Shown here in pieces: positions 42,450-52,399 of a stretch of 64,000 nucleotides of DNA; within the stretch, counting starts at the first letter, position 1, and each line of letters opens with the position of its first letter. The translations under genes and the position numbers were made by a program. The DNA is from Lentisphaerota bacterium (lineage in GTDB: Bacteria; Verrucomicrobiota; Lentisphaeria; Oligosphaerales; JABHEG01): NCBI GenBank assembly GCA_018676675.1, contig JABHEG010000222.1, positions 41,426-105,425 on the forward strand. Direction: 5' to 3'. The notes under the pieces were generated by a model. That model had not been told where the DNA came from. It saw only the letters and a program-made list of their open reading frames with translations, and made no database searches.

Positions 42450-45449
42450 ATGAGACGACATACACTCTTGGCCACCGCTGGAACCAGTCTATGCCTGCTT
42501 CTGTCAGCAAGAGCTTGGGAGGAATCGCAGCCGTATCGGATCGTGCTGGAAGTCCCGGACGACGGTCTTCGACCGGGGGCTGTCGTTTCGGTCCCGCTTG
42601 ATTTCGGCGCCTTCATGCGGGGACTGGGCAGCACGAGCAACTTCAACCAATACTCCCTGCGCGTCAAGCCGTTGGACGGCCCACAGACCGGTCAAGAGCT
42701 CCCTCACCGCCTGGACCATGCCGTCAGTCGCACCGATGGCAGCGTCGATACAAACGGCAGACTCGTCTTCTGTGTACCGCCCGGGGGCGCAGAACGCTTC
42801 GCGGCCTATTTCGGTCCGGACGGCCCTGCCCCGGGAGAAGCGACCGCGCCGCCCCTGATCGGCGATGGAGACCAACTCCGCTTGGCAGGAACCGACAGGA
42901 CGAGTCTTGCTGCACCCGGGCTATACCCTTGTGTGATCGATTACGATGGAGACGGGCGCCGGGACCTCGTCGGCTCTGACCGGTATGGGACCGGGGCGCG
43001 AGTCGTGTGGTTTCGCAACATCGGTACAAATCGGGATCCCGCGTTCTCTGAGCACGAAATCTACCCAATCCAGACCACTGATGGGCAGGATATCAGCAAC
43101 CCGAACCACGGCTGGTTGCTGACCGTAGCGCTCTGCGACTGGGATGCGGATGGCACGCGAGATCTTCTCGTAGGGGGGTGGTGCCGATATCTCAGTTTCT
43201 ACCGCAATAGCGGCACCGATACGCAACCGCGCTTCGCTGCCAAGAAGGTCATCTTTGACGCCAAGACATTCCCCGGGCTCGACTATGGCCGTAACCCGGA
43301 TACGCCCTACCAGGGAGTCTTCATCGAGCCAGTCGACTGGAACGGCGACGGCCAAATCGACCTGCTGTGTGGAACCTACTGTCGAGGCCACATCTACCTG
43401 CTGCCCAACACGGGGCGCGACGCGGACGGCCTCCCCGTGCTCGGGCCGCCCGAGCCCCTGAAAGTCGCCGGGAAGGAGATCGATTTTCTCCTGCACAGCA
43501 AGCCATCTGCGGTTGATCGAGACGGAGATGGAGACGTGGACCTGATGTCCGGCCAGTACCACGTCAAAGGCAAGACTGTGGGTTGCTACTACTTTGAGAA
43601 TACAGGGAGTCGGGACAACCCGGAACTGGCAGAGGCAGTGCAGCTGAAGGATGCCAACGGCGACATCATCCGCCCAGCCTACCACATGGTCACGACAATG
43701 ACCGATTGGGATCTGGACGGCAGAACAGACGTCCTGGTGTCCAGCTATGCATCCACGTTGCTCTACCTGGAGGAAGGCGCTGCACCGGATCCCAAGCTGA
43801 CCCTCACGTCTATCCCTTGCGTCGGCTATGAGCCCTGCCGCGTGCTCGGGTGCTTCGCCTACCCGGTTGTGGTCGATTGGGATGCGGATGGGGTGCCCGA
43901 CATCGTCACCGGCGATGGCGAGGGGACCGTGCAGCTGTTCCGCGGCACAGGAAATCTGCAGTTCGCCGCCCCGATCCTGATCGAATCACAAGGCAAGTCA
44001 ATCGACGAAACCGGTTGCCCCGACGGCGGAGAAACCCAGCGCGGATACGTCAAGGTCGCAGTGGCTGACTGGAATTGGGACGGTTTCCGTGACCTCATCA
44101 TGTGGACCGAGAACGGCGAACGGGGATGGCAGCGAGGATGGAAGGAAGACAGCTGGTGTCTGAAGTTCTTCCCGGGAACAGACGACCCCATGGACTTCGG
44201 CGCTCCGTCCGAGATCCAGGCAGCGGGGGAACACATCCGGGCAGGCTATCGGTGCAAGCCGGACGTTGCGGATCTGGACGGCGATGGCCTCCTCGATCTT
44301 GTCGTCGCCTGCGGACACGGAAACCGGCGGGATACGGGCACAGTGGTGTTCTTCGAGAACATCGGCACGAAGCAGGCCTGGAGACTGGCAGCAGGAACTC
44401 CCCTGATGCTCGTGGACGGCTCGGAAATGCGCGGTCCCGTGCGTACGGCTGTGCGCCTGGTTGACTGGGACGCAGATGGTGACCTCGATCTCCTCACCGG
44501 CAACCACTCACCCCGGGGGATCCGCTACTGGGAAAACCAGGGCACCAGAAGCAAACCGGTGTTCGCCAAAGCGCAGACGCTCAAACTCGTCAATGACCTG
44601 ATCAACAGCCACCACGAACTTGGGGTCGACGCCGCGGATCTCGATGGTGACGGAACGCTGGACCTGGTGGTCGGCCGTGGAGACACCGGTACACTGCACT
44701 TCTTCCGCGGAGCCTTCCTGGAGACACAACCGATTGCGCGAATCGCTGAGGCCGCAAGCACCTCGGGGAAGGTCCTGACCGGACCGCAGTTGCGTGCAGT
44801 TGGGGCGACAGACGGGGAGGCGGAAACGCGCGCCATCCCAACAGAGGCGGCCACCGATGGTGACCATTCACTCCTGCTCCTCAGCATGAACGGAACGCAT
44901 GCGGATAGTCGCGGCCGGAAGCCGGTAAGGGATGAACCACGACGGTTCACTGAAGGCCGGTTTGGGCAAGGGCTACACCTGTCAGGCAAGGAGCGTCTGG
45001 CGTACGAGACGGCAGGCAGCTTCGATCCGACTGGGGGTGTCATCCAGTGCTGGGTGAAGCCGGATTGGGACGGAGGCGACGGACGCAACCACTACCTCTT
45101 CTCGGCCGAGGACCAATTCCCCAACAGCGTCTTCTGGTTGCTGGTGGGCACGCGAGGTGAACTGGTGTTGCAGACGTGCGCGGGACGACTTGGCAAGGAC
45201 CCGACGATGCGGCTCACAACCCCCGCCCTGAACTGGAAAAACGGCCAATGGCACGTTGTCCGTTGCGAGTGGAACAAGCGGACCGCAAAGCTGTTCGTGG
45301 ATGGCCTGCTCGCAGCCGTCACACAGGAGCCCGTCACCCCCACCAGCGTCGGAAAGCACGTGTTCGTCGGCAACCTCTTCAACGGCGGCTGGTGCCTGGA
45401 CGGTGTCCTCGACGATTTCCAGATCCTCAGGCTCCGCGCCCAGCAGTGA
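42450..45449 (+). CDS. Secreted FG-GAP/VCBS propeller protein with LamG C-terminus
   Basis: 999 residues. Signal peptide ~1-22 (LLATAGTSLCLLLSARA). Ten calcium-type blade motifs follow (D-Y/W-D/N-x-D-G), from DYDGDGRRDL through DLDGDGTLDL, suggesting one large or two stacked propellers over ~150-760. A LamG-type domain (~800-999, GVIQCWVKPDWDGGDGRNHY and VDGLLAAVTQE) ends it. Such proteins bind glycans or cell-surface partners, and no catalytic residues are evident. The ribosome site is weak. Its role is probably adhesion or substrate binding at the surface. Confidence 0.85.
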   Translation: MRRHTLLATAGTSLCLLLSARAWEESQPYRIVLEVPDDGLRPGAVVSVPLDFGAFMRGLGSTSNFNQYSLRVKPLDGPQTGQELPHRLDHAVSRTDGSVDTNGRLVFCVPPGGAERFAAYFGPDGPAPGEATAPPLIGDGDQLRLAGTDRTSLAAPGLYPCVIDYDGDGRRDLVGSDRYGTGARVVWFRNIGTNRDPAFSEHEIYPIQTTDGQDISNPNHGWLLTVALCDWDADGTRDLLVGGWCRYLSFYRNSGTDTQPRFAAKKVIFDAKTFPGLDYGRNPDTPYQGVFIEPVDWNGDGQIDLLCGTYCRGHIYLLPNTGRDADGLPVLGPPEPLKVAGKEIDFLLHSKPSAVDRDGDGDVDLMSGQYHVKGKTVGCYYFENTGSRDNPELAEAVQLKDANGDIIRPAYHMVTTMTDWDLDGRTDVLVSSYASTLLYLEEGAAPDPKLTLTSIPCVGYEPCRVLGCFAYPVVVDWDADGVPDIVTGDGEGTVQLFRGTGNLQFAAPILIESQGKSIDETGCPDGGETQRGYVKVAVADWNWDGFRDLIMWTENGERGWQRGWKEDSWCLKFFPGTDDPMDFGAPSEIQAAGEHIRAGYRCKPDVADLDGDGLLDLVVACGHGNRRDTGTVVFFENIGTKQAWRLAAGTPLMLVDGSEMRGPVRTAVRLVDWDADGDLDLLTGNHSPRGIRYWENQGTRSKPVFAKAQTLKLVNDLINSHHELGVDAADLDGDGTLDLVVGRGDTGTLHFFRGAFLETQPIARIAEAASTSGKVLTGPQLRAVGATDGEAETRAIPTEAATDGDHSLLLLSMNGTHADSRGRKPVRDEPRRFTEGRFGQGLHLSGKERLAYETAGSFDPTGGVIQCWVKPDWDGGDGRNHYLFSAEDQFPNSVFWLLVGTRGELVLQTCAGRLGKDPTMRLTTPALNWKNGQWHVVRCEWNKRTAKLFVDGLLAAVTQEPVTPTSVGKHVFVGNLFNGGWCLDGVLDDFQILRLRAQQ

Positions 45450-45706
45450 GGGTAAAGCGGTCGTCCTGTCTCTCGTTCTTCTCTCCGTGGTTGCCCCCTA
45501 CACTCTTGATCCGCCAGGAGACATGAGGGCAGCGCACAGCTCAAGGGATGTCAAGATGGACCCGCGCCTCAGTCGACGTTTCGTGAGGTCGCTCGCGGGG
45601 GAAGACCAGTTGCACGGTCCTGTGCCAAAGCCTTGTATTGATCTCGGCCTCACCATATAATCGCGGGGTCCATTCGCCAGTGGCGCTATCAACCGGAAGA
45701 CTCCTC

Positions 45707-46459
45707 ATGACACTCCGCTTCTTCGACGTGAACATCGCGGTCGGCCGACCGCGCAACGAGCCGTTGTTCGAACCGCTGACAACCCCGGGTGATCTGAAGG
45801 CACTGCTCGATGAGAAGGGCCTCCAGGGAGCCCTGATCTGGCACTGGGCCCAGAGCGAAGGACATCCGGAATCAGGCAATGCGCTCATTGAGCCGTTTCG
45901 GAAGGCGACCGAGAACCTCACGATCTGCTGGAGCATTCTCCCGCCCTTGACCGACGAGCAGGGAGATGTCCTCGAACGGATGAGGCAAGCCAACGTGAAG
46001 GCTGTGCGCCTCTTCCCCCAATCGCACCGCTACCCGATGAACCGTGTAGCCTGGGGGGATCTTCTCGGAACCCTCAGTGACTGCCGCGTGCCTGTACTGC
46101 TGTCACTCGAGAACGGATGTGGGTGGGATCACATCTACTCGCTCCTCGACGACTACCCCAACCTGACGTGTATCCTCTGTGACACGGGTACCTGGAGCAT
46201 GGACCGTCTATTCTATCCGCTTCTGGATCGCTTCCCCAACGTCCACATTGAGACGAGTATGGTATCGATAACCGACGGCGGCGTTGAGGCCACTGCAAGC
46301 CGGTTCGGGGCCTCGCGCTTGGTGTTCGGCTCCGGTTTCCCGCGCCGCTATGTTGAAGCCGCTGCCCTGCAGTTGGCGCATGCGGACCTCGCAGAAGATG
46401 ACCGCCAGGCCATTGCCGCTGACAACATTCAACGTCTGCTCGGGGAGGCCAGCCTGTGA
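45707..46459 (+). CDS. Amidohydrolase_2-like protein lacking metal ligands (likely pseudoenzyme)
   Basis: 250 residues from ATG 45707 (GGAAG site). The barrel matches PF04909-type amidohydrolases (VKAVRLFPQSHRYP, ENGCGWDHIY, FGSGFP, NIQRLLG). Each metal or catalytic position differs: the usual N-terminal H-x-H is FDVNIAV, the strand-5 His reads LLSLEN, and the final Asp (FGSDxP) is Gly in FGSGFP. It is therefore probably not a hydrolase by itself. It overlaps by four bases an intact paralogue, which suggests a complex or a structural subunit. Confidence 0.75.
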   Translation: MTLRFFDVNIAVGRPRNEPLFEPLTTPGDLKALLDEKGLQGALIWHWAQSEGHPESGNALIEPFRKATENLTICWSILPPLTDEQGDVLERMRQANVKAVRLFPQSHRYPMNRVAWGDLLGTLSDCRVPVLLSLENGCGWDHIYSLLDDYPNLTCILCDTGTWSMDRLFYPLLDRFPNVHIETSMVSITDGGVEATASRFGASRLVFGSGFPRRYVEAAALQLAHADLAEDDRQAIAADNIQRLLGEASL

Positions 46460-47292
46460 ACACCACTGACTCATTCCACGAACGCTTCTTCCGCGACGGA
46501 CGACTGGACGACTGTCCGGTCTTCGACCTCCACGGGCACATGGGGCCGCTACAGGGGGCCCACCTCCCTCGCTGCACGCCCGAAGCAATGGTCGCAGCCA
46601 TGGCCCGAGCCGGTGTGCGCCTGACTGTGTTCTGCCACCACGACACCCTCATGACGCCGGATGTCGCCAACCATCCCAACGTTGAGACCGTACGCCGTTA
46701 CCCGGATCACTTCCGAGCTTACTGCGGAATCAACCCGAACTATCCCGAACAGGTCCGCCTGGACGTCGATTCCTTCGATCAGCATCGAGACGTGTACGTT
46801 GGCTTCAAAATGCTCGCCGATTACCACCAGATCCCGATCACGGATCCACGCAATGCCCCTGCCTGGGAGAAGGCGAACGCAGAAGGACTCCTGGTGCTGT
46901 TGCACACGTGGGGAGGCAGCCGGTTCGATGGCCCGGCCCTCGTTCGTGAATGCGCAACTGACTACCCGAATGCCCAAATCCTGATGGGACACTCATGCCA
47001 TGGCCAGTGGCAGGAAGCCGCGGGTCTGGCCCAGGAATTCCCCAACGTCTATTGCGAGTTGACCGCTGTTCTGGATGACCGCGGAGCGGTGGAGATTCTG
47101 GTCAACGAGGCCGGGTCAGAGAAGGTCATCTTCGGCACGGATACGCCGTGGTTCAATCACCACAACTACATCGGCGCACTGCTCGGAGCCGAGATCACCG
47201 ACGATGACCGTCGCAACATCCTGTACGCGAACGCCCGGCGACTGCTCGCCCCATTCGTTCCCCCTGAACTCCTGGAATGCCGTAACTGTTAA
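46456..47292 (+). CDS. Amidohydrolase_2 family metal-dependent hydrolase (intact)
   Basis: 278 residues from GTG 46456, which overlaps the previous TGA (GTGA), with GGGGAGG eight bases upstream. It is complete as a TIM-barrel metalloenzyme: H26-x-H28 (DLHGHMG), LLHTWGG, a GHSCHG motif, and the Asp of FGTDTPWF. Members hydrolyse C-N, lactone or C-C bonds; which one is not visible. Its translation appears coupled to the apparently dead paralogue before it. Confidence 0.85.
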   Translation: MNTTDSFHERFFRDGRLDDCPVFDLHGHMGPLQGAHLPRCTPEAMVAAMARAGVRLTVFCHHDTLMTPDVANHPNVETVRRYPDHFRAYCGINPNYPEQVRLDVDSFDQHRDVYVGFKMLADYHQIPITDPRNAPAWEKANAEGLLVLLHTWGGSRFDGPALVRECATDYPNAQILMGHSCHGQWQEAAGLAQEFPNVYCELTAVLDDRGAVEILVNEAGSEKVIFGTDTPWFNHHNYIGALLGAEITDDDRRNILYANARRLLAPFVPPELLECRNC

Positions 47293-47317
47293 GCAAATCT
47301 GAGGGCTCCTGTCTTAC

Positions 47318-47394
47318 CGTAGCGCCGCTCTCCGGGCGGCGTTCCTGACGGTTGCGACAATGAGAAGAGCTGCCGCCCGGAGAGCGGCGCTACG
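47318..47394. repeat. Perfect 23-bp inverted repeat (REP-like)
   Basis: Arms 47318-47340 and 47372-47394 are exact complements around a 31-base loop. The text GCCGCTCTCCGGGCGGC is shared in part with repeats near 34.3 and 56.8 kb. It lies between same-strand genes and would form a strong mRNA hairpin. Confidence 0.9.
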
Positions 47395-47459
47395 CCCGAC
47401 CAAGTACGTCTTCACCGACTCAACGGTTACGAATACACCGTCCAAAAGGAACACTGAGC

Positions 47460-48245
47460 ATGATCACACCACGGGATTTCCACACGCACACGGTCTACCT
47501 CAAGTGCGCCAATGACACCATGACGATCCCCGCCATGGTAGCCAAGGCCCAGGAACTCGGGATCCGGCAACTGGGTATCACGGACCACCTCAACACCCTC
47601 GAAAAGCTTCCTCTGCATGAACAGATAAAAGCTGATCTTCTGGCCCTTGAGAACCCCGGGCTGGACATCTGGTTCGGCGTGGAACTCAACTTCCTCGGCT
47701 GTGATGGCGACTTCGCTTACAACGAACAGGCGCGGGACAAAATGGGATACCAGTTCGCGGTCGGCGGAATCCACGGGACGTATTGCGACACCTATGACCT
47801 GAAGAACATCATCGATGTCCAGCATCGCCATCATCTGGCCACATGCCGTAACCCGCTGGTAAATGTGGTCGTGCACCCTTACTGGTTCGGGAAGGGCGAG
47901 TTCGACCGCCAGGACTGGCCCTGGTTCGATTCCGTCCGCCATGTCCCTGAGGCCTACGCCCTGGAGCTCGGACAAGTAGCCAAAGAGACCGGTACAGCCG
48001 TCGAGATCAATGGAAGTGCCAACCTGGAAAACGAGAGTAATCCAGTTGGCTACGTGGACGAGTACGTGGACTACCTGGCCGCCGTCGCCAGCACCGGGTG
48101 CACATTCTCGCTCGGCTCAGACGCGCACGACATCAATCGCATGCGAACCGCTCTCACAGCACTGGACGTCGCGGAACGCATAGGGCTCACAGACGATCGC
48201 GTCTGGACCCCGAAGATGCCGCCATTGGTGCCCGCCAAGAGCTGA
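47460..48245 (+). CDS. PHP-domain metal-dependent hydrolase (histidinol-phosphatase-like)
   Basis: 261 residues with the PHP pattern: H8-x-H10 (DFHTHTVY), GITDHLN, GVELNF, GIHGTY, VVHPYWFGKGE, EINGSAN and the last LGSDAHD. The set is complete, consistent with a trinuclear site in phosphoesterases such as histidinol phosphatase. No other histidine-pathway gene is here, so another small phosphate ester, perhaps a sugar phosphate, is more likely. AAAGGAAC nine bases before the ATG sets the start. Cytosolic. Confidence 0.88.
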   Translation: MITPRDFHTHTVYLKCANDTMTIPAMVAKAQELGIRQLGITDHLNTLEKLPLHEQIKADLLALENPGLDIWFGVELNFLGCDGDFAYNEQARDKMGYQFAVGGIHGTYCDTYDLKNIIDVQHRHHLATCRNPLVNVVVHPYWFGKGEFDRQDWPWFDSVRHVPEAYALELGQVAKETGTAVEINGSANLENESNPVGYVDEYVDYLAAVASTGCTFSLGSDAHDINRMRTALTALDVAERIGLTDDRVWTPKMPPLVPAKS

Positions 48246-48288
48246 GCACAAACGCGCCGCCAAAGAGGTCTCAGCTCGGCATTCTCTT

Positions 48289-48357
48289 GGAGGGCGCGTC
48301 GCCCCCGACCGCCGTGCCTTCTGCCTTCCTGGAGGGCGCGTCGCCCCCGACCGCCGT
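48289..48357. repeat. Two 28-bp direct repeats, 41-bp period
   Basis: Identical GGAGGGCGCGTCGCCCCCGA-type units begin at 48289 and 48330. They lie in the gap between the convergent PHP and SGNH genes. The text GTCGCCCCCGACCG parallels the 31-bp array at 56.4 kb. Probably a REP-like family. Confidence 0.75.
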
Positions 48358-48441
48358 GTCTTTGCTTCCGGGCGGTTAGGCACGGGCGCTGGGGACATCG
48401 CCCCTTCATGGGACGGGCTTCCTTCTCTCCAACATGGCCGG

Positions 48442-49119
48442 CTACTCCGCGACGCGTGTCGCCAGCGCCGCCTGGACTGCTTCGGCGACCTGGCCGGCAA
48501 GCACCTTCGAACCTTCGGCGTGGAAGTGGCTGTTGACCGGCTTCTGAATCTCCTTCAGGCGGGGCAGTGAGAAGGCGTAGAGGTCATTGATCCGTACATC
48601 GCTCTCCTCCATGACCTTCCGAGCAACGGCGTTATAGGTCACAAAATCCACAGCCGGAGCGCCGCACACGGCCTCCGGTGACTGCGTCGTGCTGCACCAC
48701 ACCAAGACAGCCCCCGTCTTCTTCAGTCGAGCAACAATCTTCCGCAGATTAGCCTCATACGTCTCAATGGCCGTCTGGTTCACGCCATCACGCTTCGGGC
48801 ACTTAATATCGTGGATTCCGAAATTGAAATGGATCACATCCCACTTCCCTTCCCCGAGCCACGTCTCGATGTTGCGCAAGCACGTCGTCGTGTTGCCGCA
48901 GTTTGTAGGTGGGCGGTGGACATTGGCCTTGCCGGCCAGCAGCGCACGTGTTGGCAGTGTGTACCCGATGGAGATCGAGTCACCGATCAGTAGCGCCCTG
49001 GGGAGGGCAGGATCGTCTTCGATCGGGGTAAGCGGAGAATCCTTTGCCTCAACCGCTACAGCGGAACCAAATGCCAAGACACCAACTGCAATGGCACTGA
49101 ACGAAAATCCGGTTCTCAT
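48442..49119 (-). CDS. Secreted SGNH hydrolase (esterase)
   Basis: 225 residues from ATG 49119; GGAGGAG just upstream sets the start. Signal peptide ~1-25 (AIAVGVLAFGSAVAVEA). Block I is ALLIGDSIS with the nucleophile S48. Block III reads NFGIHDIK instead of G-x-N-D, a form seen in some PVC proteins. Block V has the His of NSHFHAEG. Probably removes acetyl groups from polysaccharide. It ends the minus-strand run that contains the heparinase-like genes. Confidence 0.82.
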   Translation of the reverse strand: MRTGFSFSAIAVGVLAFGSAVAVEAKDSPLTPIEDDPALPRALLIGDSISIGYTLPTRALLAGKANVHRPPTNCGNTTTCLRNIETWLGEGKWDVIHFNFGIHDIKCPKRDGVNQTAIETYEANLRKIVARLKKTGAVLVWCSTTQSPEAVCGAPAVDFVTYNAVARKVMEESDVRINDLYAFSLPRLKEIQKPVNSHFHAEGSKVLAGQVAEAVQAALATRVAE

Positions 49120-49297
49120 AAAAGCTCCTCCTGTGGAATCCTCATCCCGGTGGACGATGGCGGCGACGATCCCGGTGGACAAGGAGGTAGTCTCCACTCG
49201 TTATCCGTTCTCGTCGCCGTTCTCGTTGACCACTCCCGGTTCTCATACGTTTCATAGACGTGTTGAACAGTACAATCCAATCCCGAACACTCCCCAC

Positions 49298-52200
49298 CTA
49301 CTGCTGGGCCTTCCACACGGCCGACAGCGGAATAAAGAACGGGTCGCCTTTCCGAGTCGCATGAACAACGCCCTTACTGTAGTCCCTGCGATCCACATAA
49401 CGGTCCACCAGCGACACATCTCCAATGCTGACGGTCCGCTGATCGACGACCTTCTCGATGCAGTAGCTCGCGTCGCAGCGTTCCTGATTCTGAATCACGA
49501 TCGTGCGCCCCACCAGAGCCGTGTCAGGAAGGGGACTGTCGAGATGCAGCAGCACATGAAGGGGATCAGAGGCATCCCATCCCGTGAGCGTCCCCCGCAC
49601 GGCATCCCTGGGAAGCTCGAGTACCGCATCCCCTGCTGCAACACGCTCGCCGCAGATAATGGCCTGGGTGTCGACCTCCCCCTCCGCAAACCGACAGAGC
49701 CCTATCCTGCCGGTCATCGACACCCCTCCGGCCTCGATCGTCCCCGACTCCTCCCGCACCAGCAACACATCACGGACGCCACTCACAAGCGTGACCTCAA
49801 CAGCGGCCACGAACACACCATCCTGGACACGGTCCACGAGAGGCCGCACAGAACGGATGAACGGTTCGTTCCCATAGGGTTCCAACACGGAGATGAACTG
49901 TGACTCCAAGCCATCCCCAAAACGGGAACGCAGCATGTACCGGAGGCGCTCGGGGTTGCCTTTGAAGCGCGGCGGTATCCCGTCGCACAGCGCCACTTCA
50001 TCGACGGGAGAGAGATTGTGAACGCGTAAATGTGCCTCCCACTCCTCGGGCATCTTGCGCCGCGGCTCGACCATCCGCCAGTCTACCCAGAAACCACCTT
50101 CCGGCTGGGCCCGCTTGACCTGTTCGAGATAGGAAAACCCCGTTCCCGCGTAGTGTGACGTCTGCTTCCCGTCGTACTCGGCGCCGTACGCAACACCCGG
50201 GCCGGCATACGTCCCCGTCTCCTGCGGCGTCAGTGCCAACCCACTGTGCGTCACCTGGGGTCCGCCGCCATTCTGAATCAGTCGATGATTGGTTCCACCC
50301 CGAATCCAGAACAAATCCAGTACATAAGAGTGCTGGGGGTCAACGTCCACCATGGCCAGGCAGCGCCGGTAAGTTGAGACGCCGTCGTAGACCTCCCCGC
50401 CATCGACATCGACCACGCGCAGCGGACCGGCCGCGTCGAACAAGCGCGTCTTTCCGGACCAGGATTTGGCGCTGGGATTCGTTTCGTTCACCATGCACGT
50501 GTTGTGGCTGATCACATGCTCTCCCCAGCCAAATCGCTTGCGCCAAGTCCCGTTGCAGTACAGCGGGTAGCCCATGTCCGGAGCCATGACAACATTCTCC
50601 GCAACCAGCAGGATGTTGAGGCGATCATGGTGCCCGTGTCCAGCCATACGCCCATAGTAGAAAGCCAATGCCCGGCCGTTCTCACGCCAGGGCGCCTGCA
50701 GCACGGCCATGCCATGGCCGCCCGAGTTGTAGCTGGACAACGTCGCGGGGGCTGCGCCGACCGCGGCCTGCAGATCAGCAAGCACTGACTCCGGATCAGC
50801 TGCGTACAGATGGAAATGGACATCCTCGCTGCCCCTTGCTCGCCCGGGCCGCACGTCGAACAGGTTGTCGAACGTCTTCCCGTTGGCAAACCATACCTCA
50901 CGGGCGATCTCCGGCGTCCCATACAGCCGGAACCCCTCCAGAGCCATCTCGACCGGGATCGTGATGCCTGTCCGCCCAAAGTTCATGCACTTGTCACCAT
51001 CCCCCCAGTTCGGGCTGTAGGAGTCCAACATGCGCACACTGGCACCCATGGTGAAGCAGGCCCGGAACTTTGCGTAATCGCGATAGAGATTCCCGCCCTC
51101 GTAAGCAGGATAGCGTCCCAGGAGCTCCGCCGTCTTCGAGAACGTCCGCGCCGGGATCCTGGCATAGCCCAGGGCCGCCTCGTCACTGAAACCTTCGCGG
51201 GCCAGGCGTTCGTTCAGTATAAAGGGCATGGCCCCGGCCTTGGGGGCGAACAACCAATCAAGGGCGTCGGCGCTGGCGACGGGATCGTCAAGCGCTATAG
51301 CCACGCAAGCCATCGCGTAGTGATGCATCCCGGGATTCCCCCGAATGCGCGCGTCGCGAATGCCGATAATGAACTCCTTGAGTAGGTGGTCCTCAACGTG
51401 CTTGACCACGGCTTCAGCCGATGACTTGTCTCCAGTCCCATAGGCCTGGGACATCCCGGACGCAAACGCGATCAACTCCGCATCGTGCAGCAGCGCGTCG
51501 TAGATGTGATCGTAGGTGAGACTTGCCTTCTGTACCGTCCAGGTCTCCCAGATTTTGCCTTGGATCCGCCCACGCCCGGATCCGCCCGTGGAACACTCCA
51601 TCCCCCGTTTGAAGTGAGGGGCGAAGTCCATCTCCGGGTAGAGGTCGGCCATCCGGTCGAGAAGCACGGCAGCCTTGTGCGCGTAGGCAGGGTCACCGGT
51701 TAGCGTGTACACCACCGCCATCTTTTCCATCACATCCAGTGCCATTTCCCAAAGGCGAAATGCGTAGTTCGCGGCAAAGAACCAGCGTTTGCCATCGACG
51801 GCCGGCCCCGTGCCGTCATCGGCCCAGGAGGCAGGAGCGCCGGGCCCGACAGCCAGCAAGGCCTTGTCGCCTTTCCCCAGGCGGAACTTGTGTTGGCCGT
51901 CCAATGCACTTCGGTAGTAGGCCCCGAAGTCATTTTTGGGGAACCACTCCTTGCAGTTGGCGCACTGCACCTGCCAGGGACGGGCGAGCAAATCCGTGCG
52001 CCACCGCGAGGGATTGTATGGGGCGTTGTAGTGATCCTCGCCGCACTTCGGGCAACCGTCACCACGATTGACGGCCGCGTCACGAGGCATGTCCTGACTT
52101 GGCAGAAGCCGCCAAAGCTGCTCGTCCGACATAGCCATCCATGGGGCCACGTACTCGATCAATCGATCCCGGTAACGTCGAGCCCAGGCATGGGTCTCAC

Positions 52201-52342
52201 AGTTCCTGACCGCCTGCTTCCGCATGGTGGCAGTCACCAGTACACTAGCTGTCTTGGAGTGGGCCATCGGTATCCCCATCGCGAGCACGGCAGGCCAGAT
52301 GACCAACGCCCGCATTGTCTGCTTCGCTCGGGTTGCCATCAT
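49298..52342 (-). CDS. Secreted heparinase II/III-like polysaccharide lyase candidate
   Basis: 1014 residues. Signal peptide ~1-29 (ALVIWPAVLAMGIPMAHS). CPKCG (~97) and CANCK (~127) form a possible zinc-binding knuckle. An alpha/alpha toroid spans ~150-500. The heparinase II/III C-terminal sandwich begins with GMAVLQAPW and GHGHHDRLNILL near 564, and HVISHNTCMVNE, where the family's metal-binding His lies. Such lyases cut uronic-acid links by beta-elimination. Two adjacent ATGs (52342 and 52339) are possible, with GGAG just before. The gene follows another heparinase-like gene by 57 bases, so one transcript is likely. Confidence 0.85.
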   Translation of the reverse strand: MMATRAKQTMRALVIWPAVLAMGIPMAHSKTASVLVTATMRKQAVRNCETHAWARRYRDRLIEYVAPWMAMSDEQLWRLLPSQDMPRDAAVNRGDGCPKCGEDHYNAPYNPSRWRTDLLARPWQVQCANCKEWFPKNDFGAYYRSALDGQHKFRLGKGDKALLAVGPGAPASWADDGTGPAVDGKRWFFAANYAFRLWEMALDVMEKMAVVYTLTGDPAYAHKAAVLLDRMADLYPEMDFAPHFKRGMECSTGGSGRGRIQGKIWETWTVQKASLTYDHIYDALLHDAELIAFASGMSQAYGTGDKSSAEAVVKHVEDHLLKEFIIGIRDARIRGNPGMHHYAMACVAIALDDPVASADALDWLFAPKAGAMPFILNERLAREGFSDEAALGYARIPARTFSKTAELLGRYPAYEGGNLYRDYAKFRACFTMGASVRMLDSYSPNWGDGDKCMNFGRTGITIPVEMALEGFRLYGTPEIAREVWFANGKTFDNLFDVRPGRARGSEDVHFHLYAADPESVLADLQAAVGAAPATLSSYNSGGHGMAVLQAPWRENGRALAFYYGRMAGHGHHDRLNILLVAENVVMAPDMGYPLYCNGTWRKRFGWGEHVISHNTCMVNETNPSAKSWSGKTRLFDAAGPLRVVDVDGGEVYDGVSTYRRCLAMVDVDPQHSYVLDLFWIRGGTNHRLIQNGGGPQVTHSGLALTPQETGTYAGPGVAYGAEYDGKQTSHYAGTGFSYLEQVKRAQPEGGFWVDWRMVEPRRKMPEEWEAHLRVHNLSPVDEVALCDGIPPRFKGNPERLRYMLRSRFGDGLESQFISVLEPYGNEPFIRSVRPLVDRVQDGVFVAAVEVTLVSGVRDVLLVREESGTIEAGGVSMTGRIGLCRFAEGEVDTQAIICGERVAAGDAVLELPRDAVRGTLTGWDASDPLHVLLHLDSPLPDTALVGRTIVIQNQERCDASYCIEKVVDQRTVSIGDVSLVDRYVDRRDYSKGVVHATRKGDPFFIPLSAVWKAQQ

Positions 52343-52399
52343 GTCTCCGACTCTCTTCCGCTCAGTTGTCGTACACGACTATCATTCCGTTCCGCCTCA

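Noticed and set aside
45498..45993. Minus-strand ORFs over the start of the amidohydrolase pair
   Set aside because: Shadows of a gene with a supported start at 45707 and conserved barrel motifs.
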